DNA of 64,000 nucleotides from Leptoclinus maculatus (taxonomy: Eukaryota > Chordata > Actinopteri > Perciformes > Stichaeidae), in NCBI GenBank assembly GCA_032191485.1, contig JAVDOI010000008.1, positions 17,786,674 through 17,850,673 of the forward strand, given 5' to 3'. The translations under genes and the position numbers were made by a program. Below, piece after piece: positions 11,821-22,793 of this stretch; position 1 is the first letter of the stretch, and each line of letters starts with the position of its first letter. The notes beneath the pieces were generated by a model. The model searched no databases, was not told the DNA's origin, and was given only the letters and a program-made list of their open reading frames with translations.

Positions 11821-12688
11821 AAAAAAAGAAGAAGAAGGTTTCCAATGGTTAGCATCACCCAGGAATGATTTCATAGATGTGATGCATTTACTGTAGTTTG
11901 TCCGGCAATTGGTGTAAAGGCCCGTCACTCCAGAGAGTGGCACAGGAATATTCATCCGCTGTGCCACTGACGGTTAGCTCGGTCATTACCGGGGCGATGA
12001 GTTCACGCATCTCTTCAAAGTACATGTCCCAACTGTCGGACCACTCCCACTGAGCAGTTCCCACTCAAGCAGGGGAGGTTTAAATCAAAGCGGGTTGTAC
12101 AACAAAGCTGATAAGGTAACAATAGCCTCCTCCATTTTCGACTCCTGTGCTCTCCTCTGTCCCCTCGGAGGCCAGCACACACAACAAACAACATGCAAAT
12201 GAGCAAGAACCAAGTGTTAAACATTCACAGTCAACATTCTGCTGGTGTGACCGGGCCTTAAAATATGTCAGTGGACTTTCTTTGGCAGTTTCAGCCTCAG
12301 AAATAACACGGTCAGAATCTGTCTTCTGTTTAATAAACAACTACAATTTAACAACATCTCACACATTTGATTACTGTGATGTATTCCATGCTGTCATGTT
12401 GATACAGAGAGACAACCGGCTTTTTTCAAGACGCTAAATAAACCCGCATCCGACGTGTCAGGCGCCGATGCCGCTCCTATTCGTCAGACTTGTTTTAATC
12501 CATCTCCATATGATTCCAACCCTATCCACCATGCATCCAACTCTCAGCAGCCTTATATATAATGTATCTGAACAGAAAAGAAATGGAGGTGACAGAGTCA
12601 GTAGTTACTATGATCAAATATCATAGCTGGAGGCTAACTGGGCATCAGGGCCCACTGACAGACACACTCCACGGGGAATGAAGGGATA
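11821..12688. other. Unique non-coding sequence with octamer motif
   Basis: No gene is seen. At 12193-12204 there is ATGCAAATGAGC, identical to the motif at 9662-9673. The remainder is ordinary AT-rich DNA. Confidence 0.45.

Positions 12689-12732
<44 letters not shown>
12689..12732. repeat. (GA)n microsatellite
   Basis: A nearly perfect GA tract on the plus strand. The minus-strand frame over it is a Ser-Leu repeat translation. Confidence 0.97.
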
Positions 12733-12734
<2 letters not shown>

Positions 12735-14521
12735 GTCTGTAGTATAAGGTAAAGGATGGCTGTGTGTCGGTATAAATCACCATTGCGGAGGCTAATCTCT
12801 CAGGGTCTCTGGCAGGATAAATACTTTGCTTATAGATCCAACACGCCTCAGTCTCTGCCACTCATTGGGCACGCTCAGTAGGCACAAGGCCTCCCTGGGC
12901 ACGGTGCTGGCTTTCCCCCTTAAATCATCCCTCATTCTCATCTTTTTTCACTCCCTCCTTTTCAACGCTGAGAGGCCGGCTGGGTGACTGGAAGAGGGAT
13001 GAGAGAGATATCATTCTCATTTCTCTTTATTTCCTCACGCTTCCCCTCACTGCGAGAGAAAAACTCTCTGTATGTCTTTTAATCTCATATCTCATCTTAA
13101 AGTCTTCTTTTTCCTGAAATTAGAAGGTAATTTGGACAGCAGAGATGAGACATTTCCCTTTGTTACTCATGCAGTTTCGCCTGTCTGATTTTTGTTACAG
13201 ACACGCCACGATATCTTGAAACAAGGCAGAATATGCAGATTTCTCCACCAGAATCTAACAGTAAAACGAGAGACGTTCTCGTCTCTATCTTGCCCGGTGA
13301 CAGAATCTTTTCACTTGTTTCACAAAAAGTAAAGACTTCACTGGGCAGACTTGTTGAAAGGGATGCATTTTGCAGCATACCGATCATTCAGCTCTCCCTT
13401 AAACTCTTCCAGCGCACAAGTGGCAATGCCGAAATAGAATTAGCCTCACTCCATTGTTTCTGCAGTGACAGCGAGCGTTTTTCCTCATTTCCACTACAGT
13501 TCACTCTATTGTTCAAACCCTTACATTTGCAACTAGCCCGCTCTCCATTTTGTATTTGCATGTCCCCTGCTTCACCCCTATCATCTCTGCGACGGCAAGG
13601 TAAAGACATCCTCCCCCCTCCCTCGCCGGCCTTCCTCTTCCTCCCCCCCCGCCTCTTCCTCTCCTCTCTTTCTCCCTGCTCTCGGTAATCTGGCCCTGTC
13701 TGTAACAGTGGAGGTGCTGCCTGATTGAAACAAACGGCCGCTGATTGCTGATCAGCCAGCTGTAAAGCCTGGCAAGGATATGAGCTAATGAAAAAATGGA
13801 CCTGATTTGAGAGGCACCGAGCGTCGCTCACCCCGCTAGCCCTGCTGTCCCCTGCTGTTACCCTCTATCCCTCCCATCCCTTCCTCGTCTTCCTCCTATC
13901 ACCCCCTCCACGTCAACCTGTCGGCCTATCATTGTCAGCTATCCTTACTGGGGGAGAGAGAGAAACAGGGGGAGATGTAAAGGATTGGTTGGGGCTGGTT
14001 GTTTAATAGAGGTGAAGAGGAATTAGCAGACATGCAAAAGGTGTTGGGGTTGCTATTAAGAGTCGGTCTGCATGTGCATATATGTCTGTGTGGTCTGTTT
14101 GGGAGCAAATATCCCCAAAAGGATACAAAGAAGAAAGAATCTTGCAGAATGGGAGACATTTTGGCTTGTCCTCGTGTCCACAAAGGGATGTTTGTGGGTG
14201 TTATCGGATACAGTGTCTGCATTAGTGAGGGGAAAAACACATAATTCACCAATTGGCTGTATCACACTAACGAGACAAAGATAAATATGAAAATAGCGGG
14301 AACTAATCCTTCTACAGTATCTGATATGTTTTATATTATTGCTTTACCATCCAATGAGTCACTTTTTGTAATAAAAGTACAAAGGGTGCTATAATAGCAT
14401 ACAAAGGGAAATTGGTGAGCATAATGGACCACTTAGGCCACAATGAACATCTTTTTGCACATTTTGATAATTTTCCCTCTCCATTTTGATGCATACAGAG
14501 GCACAAAGTAGCACACTCTGA
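12733..14521. other. Unique non-coding sequence, no gene
   Basis: The frame at 13233-13688 (151 codons) has no recognisable domain, and its second half is C/T-rich (13600-13680). 13860-13920 is also C/T-rich. No promoter or splice context supports expression. Confidence 0.45.
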
Positions 14522-14541
14522 CCCCCCCCCCCCCCCCCCCC
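14522..14541. repeat. Poly-C run (20)
   Basis: Twenty consecutive C on the plus strand. Confidence 0.97.
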
Positions 14542-14759
14542 ATCTTGTAGGGTCAGCGCTAAAGTGGGCAATAATTGCCAGTGGCAACTCATTAGAATTG
14601 GTGATTTGGTGAAAGTAAAGTGGAAAAATAAGAGAAAACACACAAATAAACGGGTGCACACACACATGCCGCGCGCACCCAGATGCATATACACACGCGC
14701 AACAGCAAGCCCACGCACACATCTACAATGCCAAGGCGATAAATTAAAATCTTCATGAC

Positions 14760-15110
14760 CCTGTACACAAAATTAGCCACGGGGCCAACAGACCTGCATT
14801 AGACCAGTGCACAGTAACAGAGAAGAACTCTAATTGGGGGTCATTATTTAAGCTCAGAGTGGGAGAAGGCTGAAGACTCTCATTTTCACTCTTCCCTTTC
14901 GCCTTCTTTTCTATTTGACAGGCACAGTAAATTAAGAAAGTGGTGATATTTAATACCTTTTAACCTCCTCCAGACAGTTTTCTGATCAATTACGAGAGCA
15001 GGCTGTAATTGTTAGCCTGGATAATGATTCCACATGTGAGAGAGCAGCGCTAAGATGAAGTCCTGAGTGCAATTACCTTAAACCCCTCAAGTGTACTGGT
15101 GTCTGGAGAG
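14760..15110. promoter_or_regulatory. Candidate conserved non-coding element
   Basis: Unique sequence with AAAATTAGCC, CTCTAATTGGGGG, TGATCAATTACGAG, GCTGTAATTGTTAGCC and GTGCAATTACC. This dense run of AATTA cores in high-complexity DNA, with no repeat or coding frame, makes it one of the stronger enhancer-like blocks in the window. Not verified by alignment. Confidence 0.35.
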
Positions 15111-15233
15111 GACATTATGGAAAGAGAGAGTTAGTAAGACAGGCAGAGAGGACCTGCCGAGAGAGAGAGAGAGAGAGACAAAGTAGGAGATGATGTGAGA
15201 TCATCTGACAGCGATGAGTAAACCCTGCTCATA

Positions 15234-15888
15234 CAGGCCCTGTTTACACCTAGCATTAACATGTGTCTTGGGTGATCCGATCACAAGCGGACAGCTCCGG
15301 GTGCGTCCGCTCACACCTGGCATTAGAATGCGTCTCCACGTGCGTCTCGAGTGACACCTTGTGCAAATGAACGCGTGCATCATTTCCGTTTTGCAAAAGA
15401 CCAAATGTGTTGGTTTTAACCGGCGGGAGGCAGCAATGCACTTCTTCTGCCTAGTCTGTCGGAAATTAAAAGAAGAAGAAGAAATGAAAACAATACAAAC
15501 TGGGTCTGTTCCTTGGCGTGTTCTAGTGAAATCGAATCGCCCAAGATGCTTGACTCACTCCTAACATCTCTACGGGCTTTTAGAATTGTTCAGACGACGT
15601 GGAGAAAAGGCAGCTTATGCTATTTGAGAACCAATTGGAGATGAGAAATAGGAGGGACAAAAGGGGAGAGCGGTATTTTCCAGTTATGTCCTTATCCGGG
15701 ACGCATTAGCATTTAGGCCTTCACTGCAGAGGGGTATGTGGTCAAATGCCTCCCAGGCCACCACAGCAAGTGGTTTGAGTGATTGGATCACAATGCCTCT
15801 TGGTGGTCATTTACACTTGTATTTAGGGCTGTCCACTTGTGATCTGATTACCCAAGACACATTTTAAACCAAGTGTAAATGGGTTCAT
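15234..15888. mobile_element. Non-autonomous DNA transposon with long imperfect TIRs
   Basis: The left end (about 15240-15295) and the reverse complement of the right end (about 15880-15825) match over about 55 bp: both carry TTTACAC, then ATGTGTCTTGGGT, GATCACAAG and GGACAGC. TCATA is present just outside or at both ends (15229-15233 and 15885-15889) and may be a target-site remnant, but the exact boundaries are unclear. A 25-bp unit of the left end is repeated at about 15310-15335. No transposase frame is present. The superfamily is uncertain; hAT or Harbinger are possible. Confidence 0.75.
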
Positions 15889-16029
15889 AGGCCACTGAAA
15901 ACATCAGGAGTGACTGATCAAATCAAATAATGTGCCGGGGATCCGCTTTGCCAATAGGTTGCTAAATTGTCGACAAGATAGAATTGTAATTTTTGTGTTT
16001 TGTGTTGGTTGTTATTCCTAAAACAGTAG
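15889..16029. other. Unique spacer
   Basis: Short unique sequence between the transposon and the next dispersed-repeat-like block. No feature is recognised. Confidence 0.4.
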
Positions 16030-16300
16030 AACATCAGTACGTTAGCATTGTGCGTATGTGCGGCCTCATAGAGCTGCTAGCATCTTGTCAGCATCTTTCA
16101 GCTCTCTGATTCCAGCATGTTTCCAGTTTTGGTTTACTCTCAAAACTCTGATAGAGTCATTTCCAGCTGCACCAAATGGCAGAAATACAAAAGTTAGCTG
16201 GTGAACACGGCGGCAAATGGAGCATTTAAAATTGGACTTGCATTTGCCAGAAAAGTTCACCATGTCAACAGAAAAGGTTGTGCTCACAGCTTATTTCCCC
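16030..16300. repeat. Probable fish dispersed repeat fragment
   Basis: Contains GCGGCCTCATAGAGCTGCTA and AGCTGGTGAACACGGCGG followed by GGAGCATTTAAAATTGGACT, which resemble segments of a high-copy repeat I recognise from percomorph genomes. The second segment also resembles the reverse complement of about 56410-56450. The family name is not known to me. Confidence 0.45.
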
Positions 16301-17000
16301 TGCCCCCAAAGAGAGAGACTACAATTGTTGTTTATGTTTTTATATTTACAGTTTGTTCCTACAATATCTGGTTGACTTTTTTCGGCAGCAAATGAATGAG
16401 AGAAGATAACATCATGCGTACGATGATCAGGCTCTGTCGAAGATGAAACATCACTTTTCTGTCGGCCTACGTGTTGACACATGCTGGCGTGCTGGCACTT
16501 ATAGCAATGTGTTAGCATACATGTTTGTATATGTTATGTTTGCATATGTACAACTTCGGGCTTATGTTGGACTGACATGTCTGCCATCCTTTTATTGACA
16601 AACCTATGTGGGTGTCCCTTTCTTGGCTGTGAAAAGTGTATGTAGCCAAGCAATTTAAGATCAAATTACACCCTGTGAAATCTCGTGCTTGGCCTGACAG
16701 CCACCCAAACACTAAATAAATCACCTTTTTACTGTGGAGGAAACTGCGTGGCTCAGCTGCACATGAGAGCACTCCCATTTTAAACGGCACATTTTCTCAC
16801 ACAACACACCCACAACAGAGGCTTTCTGTTTCACCGCTGGTAGCTTTCACTTCGCTGCAGATGACCAAAATGTACATTCACGTTAGCCAGAGGATCAAAA
16901 CAAGCTGTAGTGTTGCGCTCCCTGGTAATGGCGTGTGTGTTTTCCCCCCTCACTGATCTGCATGTTTGGTCTTGGAATTCAACATGGTTTTGAATATTCA
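16301..17000. other. Unique non-coding sequence
   Basis: No gene. The stretch 16580-16790 is high-complexity with AAGATCAAATTACACC and could be regulatory. Frames of up to 92 codons on the minus strand show no domain. Confidence 0.4.
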
Positions 17001-18862
17001 TGATAAACAGCAACAGCCAAGTGCCAGAATGTCCCACCGACGCTGAGCTGAAACTCTCACACTGCTGTGAAATCCAGGGGGCACATTTAAAAATGTACTA
17101 AAAGTAAAAAGTTAGGTTTTGATTCAAAAATATTTACATTTTGCTGCATATATAAAATAATAACTCACTTGATTCATCACAACTGTGACTGGCCCGCTTC
17201 TAAATACAAAACCTGTGAAATATGTATTCCACAACGGATTGGTTTTGAAACGTAGCAAAGTACAGGATTCAAAACCTACATTTATCATACTTCATAAAGT
17301 ACAAGAATACAAAAGAGCCACTGCCTCACAGCTCTCACAAAGCCCTAATGTGTTACTTTCCACCCTTGAACCGCTCCACTGTTTTGCATAAAGTGCAAGA
17401 TTTGTCAGGGGAGGCGGAGGGAATGCGAACAAATAGTGCGATTTCAAACAAACAGAATGCCTGATTTCTTCAAATATTGAACAGTTGGTGGTGTTATCTG
17501 GCTCGGTGACCCAGCGCTCATAGCAGGCAGAGCGGAGTGGCGTGGCCTGACCTCCTGTCTGCAGCGAGGCTGGCTGGAGGCTGAGGAGAGCCGGGAGAGG
17601 GAGAGGGAGAAGGGGAGAGGAGACAGGCAGAAAAGGATGAGGGCAAACAAAATACCAGACGCCCGCACCAGAAACACACACAGAACTAAACTAGCATGAA
17701 CCCGCTGCCACCCCCCCCTCCCCCCCAACATCAAATATGTTAACGCCATCTGTTTTTTTTTTACACAAGTAAACAACAATGCACTGTCAATAGCAACAGG
17801 GCCGCTTGTTTAATATTTAACAAAAATAAATTACTGTAGTTGTACATGTTAAAGGTCTTTTCATTTAGTGGCATTGCTAGCGCCAGCGCCAGCGTTTTTT
17901 TTTCAATTTAAAATCCACCTTTCCGAAGAACCCCGTTCCCTCTTGTTCCCTCCGGTGCATTTTCTGGAGTGGACCGAGGAGGACGAACATGTTCCCATCA
18001 GCCTTTTGCTCTCCCCACCACCACCACCAGCAGAAAGCTTCATCTCTGTTTGCACTGGCAGAACAGCACCCTCCTCCTGTTTGTGCCGTAAAGCAACCTC
18101 TCTCTGTGCTCTAAAGGGGTGGAGCTGGCACATACATAAGTGTAGACACAAGGTCTATCCTTTTTCTCAAAAACTCAAGTTCACACATAAATAGAATGTG
18201 TTTGAATTAATGAAACGGAACCCATGGAGCGTAATGCGTATTGGTGATGGTCTTTTTACAACGTCCTGATGAGTGTGTTATTGCACTTGTTTCTGGTGCC
18301 TCATCTGCCTCACTTTGGTGGAAGCTAGCAGATGTCGTAAGGCAGCTGCTTTTTACAAACAGCCTTGTCTTTGCTGGTAATTTTGCCATCTACGGTGGAG
18401 AACCTGGAATACTTCGACACACACTTCTTCACAGAGGCTTCGCTGTCCTGATTATCCGGTCAGCAAAGTTCAAATGAACGTTTGAATATTGAATTAGAAG
18501 TGACGGCCCTAGTAGACGCATGTATCGATAAGTGGCTTATTATAGATAGCATTATTAGCTTATTACTTCGTGGAGATAAGATCTTGTTTGTCGACAGTTT
18601 GTGGCAGTAAGGCGCTAAGATGCGTTGCAATGCGCCAGCCAACAAAAGCAAAGAATACTGCTACTTTGTAAACACGAATGTACCAGACTCCTGCACAAGA
18701 AACACACTATTTTATCGTATTCATTGATGGTAATACATTGTTTAACCTTCTGGGCCCGAACCAGCCCATTTATTAAAAAATCTTCATTGTTGTGACGTTG
18801 TTCAAATTGCTCTTGTCACTGAGAGATTTGACAAAAGACACTTACATTGAAGTCAAATGTTA
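17001..18862. other. Non-coding sequence, no gene
   Basis: 17090-17400 is AT-rich with GTACTAAAAGTAAAAAG, vaguely like a fish dispersed repeat but too weak to call. 17880-17896 is a short (CCAGCG)n. 18008-18030 is CCA-rich. No exon or promoter is supported. Confidence 0.4.
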
Positions 18863-19622
18863 GGGCCCTGTCACACTATTGCGTATCGTACTAGCGTATG
18901 CGAGCGTATGAAATATATCACTCATACGCTGGTATACGGTGACATACGCTAGGGGTACGTTAGGCATAGGTTGTATACGCTTCAAGCACGGTCGCATACG
19001 CTGGCATACGGCGAGGCAGAAAAGTTTTTTTAAGCATGCTTAAAAATGTTGTGCGTGTGCGGACGTATGGTTTATACGCTAAGCATACGATCGGCATACG
19101 CTGAATACGCGAGAGTTACTTCAGAGGTACGTTACTCATAGGTGGAGTACGCTGGTCATACGGTGACATACGCTGACATGAAGGTGTACCGTACAGCTAG
19201 CGTATTGAGCGCATGAGTCACGTACTTCTAACGTATGTCTGACGAATGAGTAACGTATTTAACTTACAACTAGCGTTTGATTGATGTATGGCCAGCGTAC
19301 TGCCAGCGTTTTGAGAAAGTGTATATATATATATAGGCTCCCATTTCGAGCTCTTCTTCAGTTCTTCGTGGACCTACAATGAGAGAGGATGGAGGTAGCT
19401 CTTCTCCAACACGCATGCGCAGTTCGTACGCTGGTCTTACGCTGTCCATTCGCTGTCCATACGCTGGCGAAACGCTACTCATACGCTTCTCATAGGTTCA
19501 ATACGGTAAGTATACAAAACTTTCTGTATTTTCAAGGTGTCTTTGTGCGTATGAAAGTTTTTTGGGAAATTTGCATACGCAACTCATACGTTTTTCTCAT
19601 ACGCAATAGTGTGACAGGGCCT
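18863..19622. mobile_element. Harbinger-like MITE, complete, 760 bp
   Basis: The two ends are inverted copies over 24 bp; after a single mismatch at the outermost base, 23 bp beginning GGCCCTGTCACACTATTGCG are identical. The trinucleotide TTA flanks both sides (18860-18862 and 19623-19625), matching the 3-bp TTA/TAA target preference of PIF/Harbinger transposons. There is no transposase frame, so it is non-autonomous. The interior is packed with ATACGC or GCGTAT hexamers (17 counted, plus many near matches such as TACGCTGG). A TATATATATATATA stretch lies near 19322-19335 with a 38-codon frame starting at 19379. The near-perfect ends suggest fairly recent insertion. Confidence 0.88.
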
Positions 19623-20342
19623 TTAGGTAGTCCAGCATAAAACAAACAGAAGCATTGGAACGTTTTTAGTACTACTAGCCATCAGAACAATAAATTCGAT
19701 TTTTAAGTCGCAGAAAACAATAAACTGAGGTTTTTTTGGGGGGGGGGTTTTCGCACCATTACCATATCTCATATCATATCGTACCCTGAGTTTTTCGTCG
19801 CTCCTGTAATGTGCTTCTAATACCTTATGTGCACGACTTTAAGCAACGCAAAATAATAGTATCAATAATAGTATCAGGCAACAATTCGCAGCTTCAGTGG
19901 CTGAAAAGTCAAGTGCTGTGGTGGAACAAGTCGGCGAAGTGATGCCTCACATTCAGCAGAGTTGAAGTCCCTTGACTCTCCTGCCTTTTTTTTTATAATA
20001 GAAACAGACGAGGATGATTTAGCTTCGCAGCCACTGAGATGATCCACGCAGCAGATGTTTTACACTTTCTGACCATTTATTTGTGGAGCGGGAGAGGGAG
20101 GGGTAGGGGGGGGGAGACTTGGGAGGGGTATAATTAGGATTTATGGAGTGAATCTGCAGAGTTGCAAAGGCGACTGATGATCCCTCCTGCAAGAAGTGTC
20201 TTTGTCTGCTAGGTGAGGGATAACGGACGGCGCCATGTTGACAAGGGCAAGGACAAGAAGCTAGATGTTTTAGCGTTGCTCACCGGGGCCCTCATCCGCT
20301 TAGCACAGATGAACACACAGATATGCGCTTATGCACTCTATG
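19623..20342. other. Unique non-coding sequence
   Basis: No gene. It contains a T7G10 junction at 19731-19747 and a G9 run at 20106-20114. Confidence 0.45.
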
Positions 20343-20494
20343 CCACACACACACACACACACGTCCATTTATTTAAGTCGAAGAGGCACTGTTGGGTGAG
20401 TGCACAAATTTGCACACATGCATGCACGCTGACACACATGCACACATGTATGTGTGCTAAACCAGTAGGGTTAAACATGCATTTGGGGGGTAAA

Positions 20495-20561
<67 letters not shown>

Positions 20562-20665
20562 CCATATGCAGACACACTAACACAGTAACATGCATGATGT
20601 GTGTGTGTGTTAAGAATCTTTGCACAGGCCAAGAATAAATGTGTGGCCAGTGCCACACACACACG

Positions 20666-20704
<39 letters not shown>
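20343..20704. repeat. Cluster of CA tracts
   Basis: Three CA arrays lie at 20343-20362, 20496-20560 (about 32 pure units) and 20654-20704 (CG-interrupted). They are separated by degraded CA/TG sequence that includes a short TG tract at 20598-20610. Confidence 0.95.
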
Positions 20705-20707
<3 letters not shown>

Positions 20708-20859
20708 AGCTACAGTATATTTGCTGAAGTCCTCTGGCCCAGCTTGGCTCTCTTGAGGTTATGGCAGCACCAGATCACCCACATTCCAGCTCAAACACTC
20801 AACATTTGACAAAGGAGGAAGTCTCTCAAATGTAAATGCTTTTATTTATTTATTTTATT

Positions 20860-21065
20860 TCGTGGCCAAGTTTCATGGCGTCACTTGAGCGCGGCTCCAA
20901 AGTACCTCTGCTAAATTAAATTTGCCTTATGGGGAGTCGACCAGATGACTCGCATTTGTATATCTGTTTCTCTCTCTGTGCCTTTGGCCTGTAGCCTGAA
21001 GCTTGCCAGCGGTCATTAAATTGGTTATTTACAGTAAACAGCACTATAATCCTGTCACAACCTCT
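20860..21065. promoter_or_regulatory. Candidate conserved non-coding element
   Basis: Unique sequence with CTAAATTAAATTTGCC, GGTCATTAAATTGG and the GTCACTTGAGCGCGGCTCC stretch. It shows no repeat and no coding frame, and is bounded by microsatellites. Motif-based only. Confidence 0.27.
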
Positions 21066-21265
21066 CCCTCGTCCTTCCACAAAGCCCCGGCCAACGTTTG
21101 GTGGCGAGAGGAGCGAGTGTTAAATGGGTATTGAAGTGACGTTATCTGGATTTCTTTCTCTCCTTTTTTCCCTCCGATGGATGTGGAGCAGGGTTTGTTT
21201 GTCTAAATGTTAGCACTTTGGAAGAGCTCCACAGCTGTGGGCGCCTAGATCACATTGGAGGTTTC

Positions 21266-21269
<4 letters not shown>

Positions 21270-21314
<45 letters not shown>
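21270..21314. repeat. (CA)n microsatellite
   Basis: A perfect CA tract on the plus strand. Confidence 0.97.
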
Positions 21315-21317
<3 letters not shown>

Positions 21318-21425
21318 TCACTCACACTCTGACAGGCAGCCATGTTGGGCTGGCAGCTCAACAACACAAAGCTTTTATCTGTCAGTGGTCAAGCCTGACT
21401 GAACCCCCGCTACATTATAGGCAGT

Positions 21426-21678
21426 CACACACACACACACACACACACACGCTCTCTCTCTCCCAAACACACACACACGCACTTTGAAAAAGTGCCATTT
21501 CTATTTTTTTCCCTTTAAAACCTGGCTCAAATCTGCTCTTTTCCGGAAATTAGCCATCTGTGCTGCCCGTGAGTGACAGAATGTTCATATCAATCCTTCC
21601 AGGAGATGATGAGCACCCCGTCTGCACAGACAACACCCACACCCACCCACAATGACACACACACACACACACACACAT
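21426..21678. repeat. Several short CA tracts
   Basis: CA arrays at 21426-21450, 21467-21478 and 21654-21676, with a (CT)n stretch at 21453-21463. The DNA between is unique and non-coding. Confidence 0.9.
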
Positions 21679-21795
21679 GGCCACATTTCCAGGAGCAAGT
21701 CATTTGTGAATTTGTTTCTACTATGGATAATGACATGAAGTGAACCTTCCCTTTTTGAAACAGATTAATTTGGTACCGATTCCCATGGCCACTCA

Positions 21796-21833
21796 CACAA
21801 ATACAACACAACACAACACAACACAACAACAAC
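21796..21833. repeat. (ACAAC)n pentanucleotide repeat
   Basis: About five ACAAC/ACACA-type units followed by CAACAAC. Confidence 0.9.
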
Positions 21834-22059
21834 CACATGCCACACAAGACAGAGAGTATGTGGAAGAGAAACAGAGAGCAGACAAACACACAAACACGCT
21901 TCCAAGATTCCTGCAGGACAAAGATGGCTGGTGGTTAATGAATCTTAGTTAACACCATTAGATTGAAAGATGAGCGCTGTCCGAAAGTGCCTTCCTGTGT
22001 ATGTGTTGTTTTTTTCTTCTTCTTCTTCCAGTCTCTCTTTCTCTATTTTTTTACGCTTG

Positions 22060-22390
22060 AATTTCGACGAATGGCTTTCATCAGCAAAGCGCATCTCATT
22101 AGTGGCGATGATGCGCCGTATGTTGATCATCATCATCTGTGAGTGGACTGATGAGCGATGAATGTCAGCCGTAATGGAGGCGACGCCGCCGCGTCCCGTA
22201 AACCTACCGCGACACACACTCGGGCTAATTACTCCATATAGCGCCGTTACCGGCAGCGAAACGGCTGCAGCGGCACCAGTAGGAGCAGAAGTGGAAATGA
22301 CAATCATAATGAACCATATCAGGTGCATCAGTTCGCTAAATGCAAGCTGCGTCTGGTATAGGAAAAAATCACCAGGACTGAGTTTCTGAG
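22060..22390. promoter_or_regulatory. Candidate regulatory block, CpG-containing
   Basis: High-complexity sequence with many CpG sites (GGCGACGCCGCCGCGTCCCG near 22181) next to TCATTAGTGG, TGATCATCATC and GGGCTAATTACTCC. The minus strand is open here as part of the 188-codon frame 21945-22511, the longest non-repeat frame in the window. That frame shows no recognisable domain and ends in a Lys/Glu-rich stretch read from a TTC-rich tract. A regulatory element is more likely than a gene, but neither is proven. Confidence 0.3.
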
Positions 22391-22513
22391 GACAAAGTGG
22401 AGAAATAGCAGGGCCTATCCATGATGACTGACAAGATGTTATTATTTGGTTAATGTGATCATTGTAAGTGTATAGGGAACACTGATAATCCTTATTTGTA
22501 ATTGCAAACACAT

Positions 22514-22793
22514 TTAGTACAGTACTGTACTTTACCTGAGTACTCTATACTTCTACTTCATTTAAATCCAAAACTACCGAAACAGCACATTATGTGGTTC
22601 AAATTAGCTCCAGCTCAACCAGCTACAACAGTAAAATGCTACTTTCACTTGACTGCATAACAATAATCCAATGACACAATGCATAATATAAAAATCTGAT
22701 TTTGAACACTTTGACTTGTAATGGAGTTTTTTCACACTGTTGTTTTGCTACTTTTTCCTAAGTAAAATATCTTAATACTTCTTTCACCACTGC
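22514..22793. mobile_element. Fish dispersed repeat (ACTTCT...CACCACTGC family)
   Basis: Ends with the motif TATCTTAATACTTCTTTCACC followed by ACTGC, and carries AGCTCCAGCTCAACCAGC followed by TACAACAGTAAAATGCT inside. Both match a very common percomorph repeat that I recognise by motif but cannot name with certainty. A second, diverged copy of the central part lies at about 32195-32320, which supports dispersal within this window. No coding capacity; probably a non-autonomous DNA element. Confidence 0.7.

Noticed and set aside
13233..13688. 151-codon plus-strand frame
   Set aside because: No recognisable domain, and the end is read from a C/T-rich tract; composition fits chance.
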